A program made the translations under genes and the position numbers. A DNA stretch of 64,000 nt from Actinomucor elegans (Eukaryota > Mucoromycota > Mucoromycetes > Mucorales > Mucoraceae): assembly GCA_026027325.1 (NCBI GenBank), contig JAMSLZ010000020.1:124001-188000 (forward strand), read 5' to 3'. The first letter of the stretch is position 1, and each line of letters starts with the position of its first letter. This document shows, piece after piece, positions 50,909-63,690 of this stretch. Below the pieces are notes generated by a model. It made no database searches. It was not told the origin of the DNA and saw only the letters and a program-made list of their open reading frames with translations.

Positions 50909-51999
50909 ATAGTAGTAGCTTATTCTGAGTATAGAAGACTATTCAGATACGAGATTGAGCCGAGAACGGCCAGGAGATCTATTGATCATTAGATTTAGAT
51001 TGCTACATAAAGAGCATGTTGTTCACAGCCAATCGCTAAAAAAAAAGTAATATATCTATTGAACTTCTACCAAATAGCAATTTTAATAAATCAAGCAGTC
51101 CATTCTGACCATGTATCAGCCATTAGATGCAACAGCTAAACAAGAATTGGCGGAGAAATATAGACAAGTTAAAAATGACTAAAAATCGCCAAAAAACGCT
51201 CCAAGAGTATACCTTTAAAACTATTTTTTTTGTAGACCGTAAAGTTAGCATTTTTATGTGCAGTTTTGAGTATTATAAGCAATATATGCGGCTATGTGTC
51301 GTGGATTTGTCTCTATATTTTTTAAACTTTAAGAAGCATGTACATTTATTACTCAAATGGCAACTAGATGAATATTCATTTTCGTTCTAATATTAGGGCG
51401 TATTTCAACAAAAAAACATATTGAATTAACATCAATCAATGAAGAATGTTAGAGTATATTCAGCAAAAAGTGTTGATCTAGAGGGGTTGCGATTGGTCGT
51501 TGGTAATTCAACTAGGTTATGCCAGAGCTTATATCCGTTGATTAAATGAAATATATTGATACAACTTTTGGACAAAGACGCTTAGATATCTTAAACATAT
51601 TTTAAGAATATTTGTAAATGTAATAAACATTCCATATACCTTTAAATCCACAGATTTTACTTCGATAACAAGGTGATTTTTCTATTTTTTTAAGGGTATA
51701 CTCTTGGAGCGTTTTTTGGCGATTTTTAGTCATTTTTAACTTGTCTATATTTCTCCGCCAATTCTTGTTTAGCTGTTGCATCTAATGGCTGATACATGGT
51801 CAGAATGGACTGCTTGATTTATTAAAATTGCTATTTGGTAGAAGTTCAATAGATATATTACTTTTTTTTTAGCGATTGGCTGTGAACAACATGCTCTTTA
51901 TGTAGCAATCTAAATCTAATGATCAATAGATCTCCTGGCCGTTCTCGGCTCAATCTCGTATCTGAATAGTCTTCTATACTCAGAATAAGCTACTACTAT
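50909..51999. mobile_element. Non-autonomous DNA element with 305-bp perfect inverted repeats and TA flanks
   Basis: Arms 50909-51213 and 51695-51999 are reverse complements of each other with no mismatch found by eye, including a run of nine A/T. Each starts ATAGTAGTAGCTTATTCTGA. TA dinucleotides flank the element directly (50907-50908 and 52000-52001), the target duplication of Tc1/mariner-type elements. The 481-bp centre has no transposase-like frame; an 87-codon open frame across the left arm and centre is not convincing. The arms contain the dispersed-repeat core (gaacggccaggagatctatt gatcattag), linking this copy to the MITE-like repeats elsewhere in the window. Confidence 0.88.
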
Positions 52000-52001
52000 T
52001 A

Positions 52002-52410
52002 GAATGCCAGGAATTCTAATGGAAAACATGGGCTTATGATCCACTCATATCTATTGTGGTATTATCTGACTGCTTTAGTTCTGTATAATGTATAATTAAC
52101 AGCAAAATGAAAATGCCAATCCATGTAATCAATGAAGACGCTTCTGTATATAAATTAGGAACTGGAATCGATGTAACACAGACGTTTTGAATAATGATAT
52201 TAGCTCTTCCCGTACTCAGTACTTCCCAATGATTTGTTGGGTATTTTTAACAGTCTTTTTAGCTTCATTGTTTGATTTATAAGGTCAGTTGCATCTATAT
52301 TTTGAAAAGGAGTTTCAAGATGATAAGCAAGGCTTCTTATTTGTATTAGAGCAGAATGGAAAAAGAAAGGTAATAGATCAACGATGTATCTAATGGATGC
52401 TTGAGTAATT
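52002..52410. other. Spacer 3' of the Smr gene
   Basis: About 400 bp between the palindromic element and the stop codon of the Smr-domain gene. No gene is supported. Confidence 0.35.
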
Positions 52411-53223
52411 TTACATGATGGCACATTGCTCCTTGGCCATTTTATCAGTGAGACGATCGAGCCAGGAAAGATCGCCAGTACCTTTACCAAATTCAACATA
52501 AAGACAACCAGGATTAGGGAGATTAGGTTGACAACTCACATTGTACTTTTTGACAAGCTCAATGATAGCAGGCTTCAGCTTGGCAATTTGGCCAGGACTG
52601 TGAAGGCCTTTACCGACAATAATCACTAGATCCTGGCAACCATTGCTTTGGCACCTTTGAATAGCTTCTTCTACTTTGGCAGAAGCTTCTTTGACAAAGA
52701 GACCGTGTAAATCGATCACGTTTATTGGGCGGCCTTCATTCTTGACTGTAACAGAATGGATTAGTTTTGTTTGAAGGGATCTATTTCAAGTGTCTTACGC
52801 GAATAGATGTATTCTGCAGCCCTTTGATTGTATTGTTTCATCAAATTATCGTGATAGCGCCCTTGATTCGATAGTTCCTTGGCTTATAGAACTCGATTAA
52901 CAAATATGGCCAGTCTTTTATCCTTCCATTGTACCTTCCCCTCCATCTCCATTCCTATAAGCTTCTTGACTTCTAGCATAACAATCGTTTCTCAGCTGTG
53001 CTTCGTCATGCGCCTGTGCGCGTAGCTGTGAGTAATGGTCATCATCACCCTCGTTTGGAGACGCGTGGTAATGATTAGCTAAACCACCATGCTGTTGGTT
53101 ATCATTGTTATAGTGAGGTTGCTGCTCTTGCTGCTGCTCTTGCTGCTTCTTTACTTGATTATATATATTGATTCCTTCCTTCACAACATGTTGAACCTTA
53201 TCCAAAGACTGTGAATTACCCAT
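52411..53223 (-). CDS. DUF1771-Smr domain protein
   Basis: Three exons (53223-52935, 52882-52799, 52745-52411) encode 235 residues. The N-terminus MGNSQS has the form of an N-myristoylation signal. A Gln/His-rich linker follows, then the helical DUF1771 segment (HYSQLRAQAHDEAQLRNDCY continuing into AKELSNQGRYHDNLMKQYNQ over the first splice). The Smr domain starts at VIDLHGLFVKEA, includes the LVIIVGKGLHS loop and ends near CLYVEFGKG. Smr domains are nucleic-acid-binding or nicking modules, and the DUF1771-Smr pair is common in eukaryotic proteins of the Cue2/N4BP2 type. Only the LDLH-like (IDLHG) and GxG-type (GKGLHS) motifs are visible here; nuclease activity is inferred. Its start is about 300 bp from the divergent Mpo1-like gene. 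Confidence 0.87.
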
Positions 53224-53528
53224 ATTTGTTAGTAAAATTTATGTATAAGAAGAAAAAGAGTGAGAAGACAAGAGGCCCCACCTATTTATAATGATCGGGT
53301 TTATAAAAATAATAAACACAGGCTGCAGGTCTATTTCGACTTGAGACTTTAAAGTTTTCAAGAAAACCGCATCGAGGTAACTTGGGTAGAAAACATTTCT
53401 ATGGCAGTATAAAGCAGATTACATTAAACTTTTTAAACCAAATTTAGCAGTTATCAGACTGTATTTGAAGGGTATGGCAATTATTTTCTATTTTTCCTTT
53501 TTTCTTTCTGTTTCATTATACTCAAATT

Positions 53529-54339
53529 ATGTCAGATATCTTTAGTCTAAAGAAGCAGTTAATTGTTTATGGTGCACATCATAATAATAAGATCAATGTC
53601 ACTATACATATGATATTTGTGCCAACTATTTTCTGGACAGGTAGTGCTGCAATCAAATACGCATAGTACATCATACTAAATATACAAATGATAGCTCTTG
53701 TATTTGCTGCAAATACAGGACCTCTGGTCAATGTCAAAGGCACTCTACTGAATAGTTTATCAAGTTTCGGTCCAAACCTTTCATTCTTTGTCGTACTTTT
53801 CTATTTAACCTATTATGCTATTCTGGACCCCATAGCAGCAGTAAGCGCACATGTTGTTTAATTCGAGTCATGCCTAACCCCCTTATAGTCACTTGTTTCG
53901 CCTATTCTCCTTACTATGAGTTATACAGCTACTCAATTCCTTCAAGGCAATTCAAAAGCCAATAAAATTGCCCTAGTCATTCATATCACTTCTTGGATAT
54001 TCCAGTTTCTTGGCCATGGTTTAGCGGAAAAAAGAAGCCCAAAGCTGTTTGATAATCTTGTACAAGGTAACATGATCACTTGAACAAAAGAAAAAGTTTT
54101 ACTGACCTGTACATAGCGTTGGTGTCTGCACCTTATTTTGTATTCTTTGAGGTCTTGTTTTTCTTTGGTTACCGTCCAGCCCTTCACAAGGAAATTATAG
54201 CCGAAATCAACAAGGACGTGGCTGAATTCCGAGAAAGTAAGGTGTCTCATGACTTTTTATAAAGTGCTCCATTCTAATATCTTGCATTTCTTTCATAGAG
54301 AGAGCAATGAGAGAAACAAAGTATCAATCAATTGGATAA
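53529..54339 (+). CDS. Mpo1-like (DUF962) ER membrane 2-hydroxy fatty acid dioxygenase
   Basis: Five exons (53529-53640, 53695-53840, 53889-54066, 54117-54236, 54299-54339) encode 198 residues. The first exon carries the family signature LIVYGAHHNNKINVTIHMIF, whose His residues are the expected iron ligands. Four hydrophobic segments follow (FFVVLFYLTYYAIL, SPILLTMSYTATQFL, ALVIHITSWIFQFLGHG, PYFVFFEVLFFFGY). GHGLAEKRSPKLFDN is also conserved in the family. Yeast Mpo1 performs alpha-oxidation of 2-hydroxy fatty acids from phytosphingosine breakdown at the endoplasmic reticulum. The length is normal for the family and the exons join in phase. It shares a short divergent promoter with the Smr gene. 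Confidence 0.9.
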
Positions 54340-54599
54340 AAAATAGGTGGAAAAGAGTTTATCCAAAAAAAATCGGCGAAAAATCTAATTTGCGTTATTT
54401 TGATTGGCTTGTAAATAGCAAGTTTAACAGAAAAAAAAATTCATTCTGCAATTTGATCCAGAAACATTTAATCCAAACTCTTGAATAACGAGACATTTTA
54501 ACTAAAAATATATATAATCGAATTGCACATCTGTAGTACTATTACTGTAATTAGTTTACCATTTATGCGTACACGATGCTTTAAATTCTCATGATGTTT

Positions 54600-54635
<36 letters not shown>

Positions 54636-55323
54636 AAAAACTAAGCCGTAACTTAAACTGCTGTCTACAGCCAAAAGAATTCATTAAAACTGCGAGAAGT
54701 TTAGTCCAAGAGGATTGCAGAGTGAGAAAATAAAATTGTTAACTTTTCAATGGATTACTTGATTGGCCACCGGAAGTTAAACAATAACAAACAACAGCAG
54801 CCTTAGAAATGTGAGCGCAGCAGCAGCAATTTGTTATTGCATCAGAAAATGTAGCTTCTTTTACTTTAAAATAATATTTATATACAAATCAATATACTAT
54901 TGATTAATAAAATTTAAATATAACTTAATTGTGCATTTAATGAAATACAAGACAAGATATTTGTATCAATAAGATGCAGAGCTGTTTGTGAGATTTGAGA
55001 GAGTATCTTTACCCTGAGTTAGTAATAAAAGAGGTGATTTTCTACGAAATCAAGCACACAAGTATATGTTCAGACATAAGGAAGATGCTCTAGTTATAAA
55101 ATAGGCATAAATGATACCATTTACATTACCAAACGCGTGTATCTATATGCCTCACATGAAAATTAACTCCTCTTAAAGAAGGATGGTATAAGCAAGGCGT
55201 CTTCAACTTGAACACAAGCAAACTTCTGCTTTGAAACGACCTTGATAATTTATTAAGGTCTTTTTTCTCTTTTCACCATCAATACGAAATTACTGCTTTT
55301 ACTATTTTGAAATTTCCAATGAA
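54340..55323. other. Intergenic region
   Basis: About 1 kb with a TA dinucleotide run at about 54606-54631 and the AT-rich promoter of the Rictor gene. No gene or RNA is supported. Confidence 0.4.
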
Positions 55324-58300
55324 ATGGGTCCATCTCCTTCTTTAACGACTCTATCATCTTCTGTTCATTCAACCCATGGTGATAGTCAGCAGCAGCAACC
55401 TGGTGGTCCCACTACTACTGGAACAGTAGATATGTTACCGAGCTCACCACCTTTACCACCTATACCACCACCAAAACAGCCGTTACAGCAACAATCAACT
55501 CGAAGCTCAAATACGTCAACTTTAACCTTAGTACAAGAGGTAGACCATAACGAAAAAAGAATGGGTATTAACTTAAAATTAACACGCTTCATTAACCTAG
55601 CTTGAAGAGCTACTGGTTCGATTGGATAAAGAAACCAAAATGAAATCTGGCGTGGAAAACATGCTCGAAGTGTATTTTAAAGACAAAAAACGAACAAAAG
55701 ATCTCGAAGCGCAATTGGATGATTACAATAAGGCCATTAACGCTACAACGAAACGGATCGAATATATACGAACCACGGCTGGTAGATATAGTATAAACGT
55801 GTTAAGGTCATGGAAACTAAACTTATTTTATAGTAAATTCAGGCACGAATATTATTGAGGTAGCTAAACTACTTAAAACACATAAATATACAGGAAGTGG
55901 ATTCTCGGACGCTATTACACCTTCGACACTAGCTCAATCGCGTTCTAAACTAAGGTCCAATAATGGTCCTTCGAAGGGAAAGCAAAAAGCTGCTATGGAA
56001 AACGTGTCTTATCCAGATGATGGTAATGATAAGTCGTACTTGTGTTCTAATGTATCATTGATCTCTGTTTTGCAATAGATGCATGGCCTATAGGAAAACG
56101 ACTGGATCATATAATGCAGCATTTAGAAATAGATGAATGGAAACCAAGTAATAAATCAGCAAATTCCATTAAAGAATTCAAGCTAGAAAAACTCGATATA
56201 TTGATTCGAATTTTAAAAAACACCACAGGCATTGAAGCCTATTATCCAAAAAAGAAGATGATCCTATGGTAATAAAACTACAGATAGACAATGGCTGTAT
56301 GTTAAATCATCTCTTTATTTAGCTTACGACAATGCACTATCAGTCCACATCGAGAAATCAGAATAATGGGTTTAAGGGCATTGCGATTATTAGTGGAAGG
56401 GCCCGACGATGTAGAAATGATGATGGCGCATCAATTGGACATATTCTGTGCTAGGTAAACAAGAAAAATGACTTGAAAGGATCTGGTTTTATTGAATTGT
56501 ATTGTAATAGAGCGTTGGCTCGAGATCCAGAAGGCTATGAACCAGAAAGAGAACAAACTGTCAAACTGGTGAGAGCTTTCATCGAATATGGTGGTGTAAA
56601 ACACGTTAATCAAGGCATCGTTCGAGCCGTAGTTGCAATAGCTGAACAACAAGACTCTAAGCTAAGAAATATTGCATTAGAAACTCTGGCTGAGCTTAGT
56701 AACGTATTTCTAAAAGTTTTCCATGATAAACAAGCTTTATTAATCTGTCTTTTTTTTTTGCAGCTATTCTGGATGTTGCATTGACTGTGCGTTCAGGCGG
56801 GTTAAGAGTATTAATTCAAGCATTGATTGATGGACAGCATGGCATTTCTGAAGTACTGGTTCAATCCGTGCTATATGTATTAGATACCCCGGACAAACGA
56901 TGTTATCTTAGACCTGGTGTTGAATTGGAAACCATCATTGCTCCTTTCACTGAATCAAACAAAGGCGCCAATTATGAAGAACGGCTAAAAAACAGCGCGA
57001 AAATGGTAACAACTTTGATCAAAAGCTGGGCTGGTATATTCTATATGAGTGCAAATAACATGAGAGCAGCTAGATCAGTTGTGCAAGCCTTGCGGATGCC
57101 AGTGCCTGAAACTCAGGTATATAAGCCTAAGCAGAGCAAGTTTGAGAGGTCAATTAACTAATTATTGAAATAGAAACTGGTATTAGACATGTTTTTTGAT
57201 GTGTTTAGAGTCAAATTACCCAAAGACTATCATGGATTTTTATCAGGTCGTCAGCATACCGTACAGATAGCACCTACTGCCAATACTGATTCCACGAAAG
57301 CCTCGCTTAGACCTGGCCATACAACTGTATTGAATGGCGTTGTCATGTCAAACTTAATGACTGCAGGTGGTATTAGTCCTGACGCCTATGCTCGTTGTAC
57401 ATTGACTCGAGGTGCCACTGCCGCCAGTAATTCTGAGCGTCTAAAAATGCTTGATCATCACCTGAGCATTATCATAATTATTTTTATCGAGTCTGATATC
57501 CTCATGGCATTGATTGATATGGTGAAATCAGACGATATCTACATGTCTCGTAAAGCTACCTTGTTAATTGGTGAAATTCTGCAGCTTTCTACCCGACATT
57601 TACCCATATTAATGGCCATCCAAGTCCAGTCCTTACCCAAGCTATTTACGCTTGCCTCCAATTTTGACGATGAGCAAGTAAGACACAATGCCACAGCAGC
57701 ATTGGCTCATATTGATCGATTGACTCGAGCGCGCACACGTTATATAGCTTCTACAAACAACACACCTTCGACATTGTCCAAGGGTGGAGAACGCTTACTC
57801 AACACAGCCAGTGCAGCTCGAACCCAAGAGAAAGTACACGAAGTCAAGCTCAAGATTGGCTATGCTATTGATGATACCCATTTCCGGCAACTATTGTTGG
57901 ATACTCAAGTACTCAACACCAAAGATTATACCAAATGGAACTGGGACAGCGTTACTGAACTCTTACAAGGCCCATTACTCAATCCACGTCGACTGGAAGA
58001 AGCCATGCGTGGTAAAAAATTCATTAAGCGCCTTTTAGCGTTCTATCGACCTTTCAAGCATCAGTTTTCCGATATGAATGCTACCAAAGGCACCATTGGC
58101 AGGTATGTCAAAACTGGCTGCACCTTGCTTTCTACCCTACTCAATAATGCAGATGGTGTACGCTACCTCAATGAAAACAAATTGCTTAATGATATCGCTT
58201 CTGCCTTTAATGAACTGGATCCGCTTATGATCAACGGTAACAATCAAGAAACTGAGCCTATCTTTAGCAAGGAACGTATGGAAAGCACGTTGACTTGTGG

Positions 58301-59404
58301 CTATTTCGCATTACTGGGCACCTTCTCCAAATACAAAGAAGGTGTACGCATCTTGGAGAAATTCAAGATCTTTAGTTGCTTTTATCAGATATCAGAACTA
58401 AAGAACCGTACTGACCTCAAAGTGGCCATGATCACCAACTTGGACTATACATTGGATGGACATCCGCGTGTGCTATTATCCAAGATTATGACATCTGGTT
58501 ATAACCCAATTCGTTTGTTTGCAACGCAGCATTTAGGTGTCATTATGCGACAATCAGAAGCAGAATACAATGATTGGGTGATTCGTTTGCTTGTGACTCA
58601 GCTGTATGATACCCATATGGATGTATGTCAAACAGCTGTCAATTTACTAGATGAAGCCTGCGAGAAGCAAGCTAATCTGGAACTGTTGGTCAATTGTAGA
58701 CCTAGTCTAGGACATTTGGGCGAAATAGGAAATCCTCTATTGCTACGATTTCTGTCTACCTCAACTGGGTTTCGATACTTGAACGCGCTTGGCTATGTTC
58801 AGAAGGAAATGGATGATTGGTTTGAGGTGAATTTTGATATAGATTCATCAAGAATTCAACTAATCTTTTTCTTTTTTCTAGAGAGGAAACCAAAACTATG
58901 TAACTCAGTTAGAACTTTCGCTGGCGAGAGCTCTCATCAATACACCAGAAAAGAAGACAATCAATCCGTTTGAAGAACGTGTGGATAGCGAGAATGACTT
59001 CGAGACATTGTAAGAATGTCATTGTTTTTCTGTATTACATTAAATGACTAACATTTGGTAACTTGTAGACAGCCTGGCGATGGCTTAACTCCGCCTCACT
59101 TCTATGGTGAACTTACCAAGACAGAAGAAGGCTGTAATCTGCTGCGAGAAAAAGGCCATTTTAAGCTATTTGCTAACTTTGTACGAAACTTTCCCTTGGA
59201 GAAACATAGTGAAGCTGAAGCTTCACTTGGTCAATTGAAAGCAGTGTTGTGGGCTTTGGGAAATATAGGTGCGACGAAGAATGGCCTACCCTTCCTGGAA
59301 GAAGAAGATATTGTCAAAGATATCGTCAGTATGGCGGAAAGTAGTGATATCTTATCTTTGAAAGGGTAAATATACCATCATATTCGCTGTGAAGTAGTTT
59401 AACG

Positions 59405-59438
<34 letters not shown>

Positions 59439-60192
59439 ATTAGAACGTGCTATTTTGTGCTTGGTTTGATAGCAAAGACCCAACAAGGTGTTGAATTGTT
59501 AGGAGAAATTGGATGGGAAAGTGTAGTATCGTCTAATGGAGAGCCTGAAGGCCTTTGTGTGCCTTTGAATCTATCCAGGTTTCTGACTGTGAGTATTAAT
59601 CAGAAAACAAGATATTGATCTTTGGGCTCAATCACCATCTAAATAGATTCGGAATTGGAAATACAAGGCCGCATTGTCTGCACCACCTCAATTACCAAGA
59701 TCTGCAACAGCAGATTCAATTGGCGCAGATATTTTGAAAAATATTGGAGACATGAGCAACCATATCTTGGCTAACGAAGCTTCCAAAAACCTTGCAAGGT
59801 AATAAAGGCTCCAATAATGGCAACTCTTGTCATATCTAATGATTTTTAGATTGAGACAGGTATATCCAGATTCATTCAAACGCGTGGATCTATATTACTC
59901 GGTATGCCAGTTATTAGGCAGCTACCATTTTAGATCTCCAGTTCGCAAATACGTGCTAGAGATATTTGATATGCGATTCACTACCGAGTTATTAAAGGAA
60001 TTGGATGATATATCAGCTACTATTTCTTCTTCAGCGGCCTGCGTTACGTTCACTACTACAACTTCCAATGATAAATCTTTTCAAAAGACTGCTACATCCT
60101 CTATCCCTAATCCAAACGCGAACGTACCTCAAGAAAGACTAGAGCCTTTACATAAGAAACTGGGATTTCATGTTACTACGACTACCATATAA
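55324..60192 (+). CDS. Rictor/Ste20-type subunit of TOR complex 2
   Basis: Thirteen exons (55324-55539, 55601-55781, 55843-56022, 56079-56268, 56323-56454, 56511-56698, 56764-57116, 57174-58826, 58882-59009, 59069-59365, 59444-59588, 59647-59798, 59850-60192) encode 1385 residues. After a Pro/Gln-rich start there is a coiled-coil segment resembling HR1 (LDKETKMKSGVENMLEVYF). The Rictor N-terminal armadillo region follows (REIRIMGLRALRLLVEGPDD, IVRAVVAIAEQQDSKLRNIA), then the middle region (RLKMLDHHLSIIIIIF, SGYNPIRLFATQHLGVIMRQ), and domain V near GLTPPHFYGELTKTEEGC with AVLWALGNIGATKNGLPFLE. The end has RLRQVYPDSFKRVDLYYSVC. TORC2 controls actin, lipid balance and AGC kinases. No break is seen. 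The intron between exons 10 and 11 holds a T-run of about 30. Confidence 0.93.
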
Positions 60193-60418
60193 TTGAGATC
60201 CCGAAGCCCCCTCTCATAAACCCTCAAATTAGTCCGCCTCATCATGCTAATGATTTTACCATTTTCTGCCAATCTGATTGGTTCCAACTCATTCCCTCTA
60301 GAACCCTTCATTCTACCATCAATCTCTCATCTTTTTTTTTCTGTACATAATAAAAAGAAAGTCAATATTTCCCAAACGTTTCACTTCTTTTTCTCATTTA
60401 AATATATACAAAAAAAAA

Positions 60419-61691
60419 ATGACAGACATTCTTCCTTCCTCACCTGCTGCTTCAATCGTTAGCACTACACCTAGAAGATATCGTTTTGCAACTGAAGTTG
60501 TTACTGTAGATAACTCAGATGACCCTCATAACGCTGCCTCTGTGCCCATTTATCAAACTGCCACTTTTAAACAAAAAGGAGCCACTGGTTCTGGCGAATA
60601 TGACTATTCTCGTAGTGGTAATCCTACACGTACTCATGTTGGTAAGTACATAAAGCTATTGAGTTGGGTTTCAACTAATATCATGCATGATAGAGAACCA
60701 TTTAGCTAAGATTATGGGAGCCGAAAGAGCCCTTGTAGTTACAAGTGGCATGGGAGCATTAGATGTAATTACTCGTCTGGTGCGATCTGGAGAAGAAATC
60801 ATTGCTGGTGATGATCTTTATGGCGGTACCAACAGACTCTTGAGCTTTTTGGCTAAATCTCAGAATGTAAAGACACATCACATCGACACAACCAAATCAG
60901 ATACAATCTTGCCTTACTTATCTGACAAAACACGCCTTGTCCTGCTGGAATCTCCCACTAACCCACTCATTAAAATCTCTGATATTCCTACCATCTCCAA
61001 GTACGTACATGAACGCTGTCCTAACGCATTGGTGGTTGTTGATAACACAATGATGTCGCCATATCTACAAAGACCTTTGGAGCTTGGTGCTGATATCTCT
61101 TATCATTCTGGAACCAAGTACTTGTCTGGTCATCACGATTTAATGGCGGGTGTGATTGGTGCCAAAAACGCTTCCGTAGGAGATGAATTGTACTATGTCA
61201 TCAATGCTACAGGCTGTGGTTTAAGTCCTTTTGATTCATGGCTACTGTTGCGTGGTGTCAAGACATTAGCTGTGCGCATGGATAAGCAGCAAGCCAGCTG
61301 TATTCGCATCGCTGATTATTTAGAAGCACAAGGATTCAAGGTTCACTTTCCTGGATTGAGATCACATCCTCAGTATGAATTGCACAACTCCATGGCATCA
61401 GGCCCTGGCGCTGTACTAAGCTTTGAAACAGGAGATATCGGTATTTCTGAAAGAATAGTGGAAGCTACAAAGCTCTGGAGCATTAGTGTCTCCTTTGGTT
61501 GCGTTAATTCTTTGATCAGTATGCCTTGTAGAATGTCCCATGCTTCCATTCCTGCTCATATTCGTGCTGAAAGAGCCCTTCCTGAAGATTTAATTCGTTT
61601 ATGTGTGGGTATTGAAGATGTAGAAGATCTTTTAGAAGATTTAGAACAAGCTTTGAATATAGCTGGTGCTTTACCAACTCCAGCTAAATAG
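60419..61691 (+). CDS. Cystathionine beta-lyase, PLP enzyme of methionine synthesis
   Basis: Two exons, 60419-60641 and 60694-61691, encode 406 residues, normal for Cys/Met metabolism PLP enzymes. Motifs in order: YDYSRSGNPTRTHVE across the splice (phosphate and substrate binding), VTSGMGALDVI, DDLYGGTNRLL (the Tyr that stacks on PLP), LLESPTNPL, VVDNTMMSPY (Asp binding the pyridine N) and HSGTKYLSGHHDLMAG with the PLP lysine at about residue 216. C-terminal RLCVGIEDVEDLLEDLEQAL is the usual end. It most resembles the STR3/metC type that converts cystathionine to homocysteine; a gamma-lyase cannot be fully excluded without alignment. The gene begins 227 bp downstream of the Rictor stop, with an AT-rich leader directly before the ATG. 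Confidence 0.88.
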
Positions 61692-63424
61692 TTATATTAT
61701 CCGTCGACGCTTATACTCAAACAAACAATCATGTACCTTTTTGTAAGATAAATAAAATATGTATACACTATCATTACCACTAAATAACATTGTTTGATTC
61801 TATAAAGTGCAAAATTGCATTTTAAATATACCTTGACTCTCCAAAACGCTTCAATAAACATTTCTGCTTTACAGCCGGCCTTCAATTTAACTAAAGACTT
61901 TTATATTCACTATTTTTAAGATAAAATTTATGGGTTGAATAAATATATCACGGGAAAAGTCAAAAGATAAACTATCTCATTTTTTAAGCTTACTCTGTAC
62001 AGTAGTATTGAGGTTCTAGTAGATACAGTAGTTCATTCTGAATATGGTATGTTGATTACGTGCGAAATTAAACCATGTTCGATCAAGAGTTCTGCTATTG
62101 AATTGGATACCATATAAGCTATATGGATTTTACTGTCATTTATGAAGCATTAGGTTTATTTCAATTATGGTTGAATTTATAAAAGTTCTGCAATACTGAT
62201 TTCCACTACAAATAACTCAATGAATTCAATGTGATATAAAATAATATCAGTAGTATTGAAATAGCATGCAGTTTACACAAATTTTGTTCAACAAATAAGA
62301 ATTTTATTATAAAAAAAAGGCCTTGGTGAGCGCGTGATGTTAATCACACACATATATATCATCCAGACTATATCAGAAGGGTCCCGGAGTTTAAGCTCAC
62401 TTTGAGGTCAAGGGCAAAAAGGCAGAGGAAGGAGTGGAGTCATCAGGGTACTAGCAGTTTAACTATGTGAATTTTGGGAGAACCCATCTAAGAGGCATAA
62501 ACCTAAGGCGAGTTAAGAGGAGGGGGATCATTGTGAAAAGAGATGACTAAGCTTATAGAGAATAGTGCATATGGTGGGCCAGCGAAGGAATCAAGGAGAG
62601 ATAATATTAGTTTCGAGGTCTTTTAGTTGATAGCTGGTTTAATAGAAATAATAATGGGCCTACTATTGTTTCTGAAATTTGCAGGCGTTAATACATATCC
62701 AGACAGCTGATAGCATGGTCGTTTGGAGAGTGTGTCGGATGGATATCGGGAACATGGACGAAGTGAGCCACCAGATCATGAAATGCAATCAAATTTTAGG
62801 TCAGAAGAAATTCTGAATATATCTCTGAGACTTAAGTGTTGAACCCTCGATAATCAGTAGAAAAAAAAAGTACCTTTACATCAGCTTTGGAAGTTATTAA
62901 AGGCATTTTATGAATATGTTATTATACAACACTGTTGTGTCAAATTTCAAATATACATCAGTGCTTTGAATGTCGTATATGACAATTTTATAGAAAAAAA
63001 ATACCAAATCATTGGAGTTTTAAAGCGTCTTTCTACTTACAGTTACCGTTACAATAACAAATCTATCAAGAAGAATGCTGTTGGAACTACATATTACCGG
63101 AATTTAAACCTCAATCACTACTGTCAGTTGTTGGTTTAAATGCAATTGAGTAATTATAAAGGATTATATTGAGCGAAGCATTTGAATTTCAATATGTTAA
63201 GAATTAGACCATATCCGTTGTTTTAGAGGCCTTCTAAATTCGTTCGTAGTATTATATCTATCTTATTAGACAATGCATCTGTACTACATGGATCTGTTTA
63301 TTGCAAATGATCAATATATGGCACGCAACGAATGCCAAAAGTATATACTACTTTTTTTTTTAAATTAGTGTGCTCTAACTTAGAGGTAAGCGAATAGTAT
63401 AACTATAAAATTAGATGGAGCGAT

Positions 63425-63525
63425 TCATTTTGAGCAAGAAGTGTACTAATCAGATGTGACATTTGATTGGGACCTATCGACATAAGATTATTGATCATAG
63501 ATCCAGTTTGCATGCAAAGGTTCAT
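63425..63525 (-). repeat. Dispersed repeat copy
   Basis: Contains cattttgagcaagaagtgta, then ctaatcagatgtgacatttg, attgggacctatcg and attattgatcatagatcc: the family core in reverse orientation. Confidence 0.55.
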
Positions 63526-63607
63526 ACACTCTACTTTTAGTCTAATATACGGCATACTTGTTGTACTATCGTATAATGAGAGTTGCAATAGATAGAGTAT
63601 CTAATTC

Positions 63608-63690
63608 CAAGCTTGGCTGACTGATCAGATGCGACATTTCAGCAGGATCGGCGGAGAGATCTATTGATCATCGTTGGATCGAGTTTAAAC
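63608..63690 (-). repeat. Dispersed repeat copy
   Basis: Contains ctgatcagatgcgacatttc, ggatcggcggagagatctat and tgatcatcg. It lies about 90 bp from the previous copy, in the same orientation. Confidence 0.55.

Noticed and set aside
51127..51390. 87-codon ORF within the palindromic element as a possible transposase
   Set aside because: Half of it lies in the inverted arm, and no DDE/D or helix-turn-helix motif is visible.
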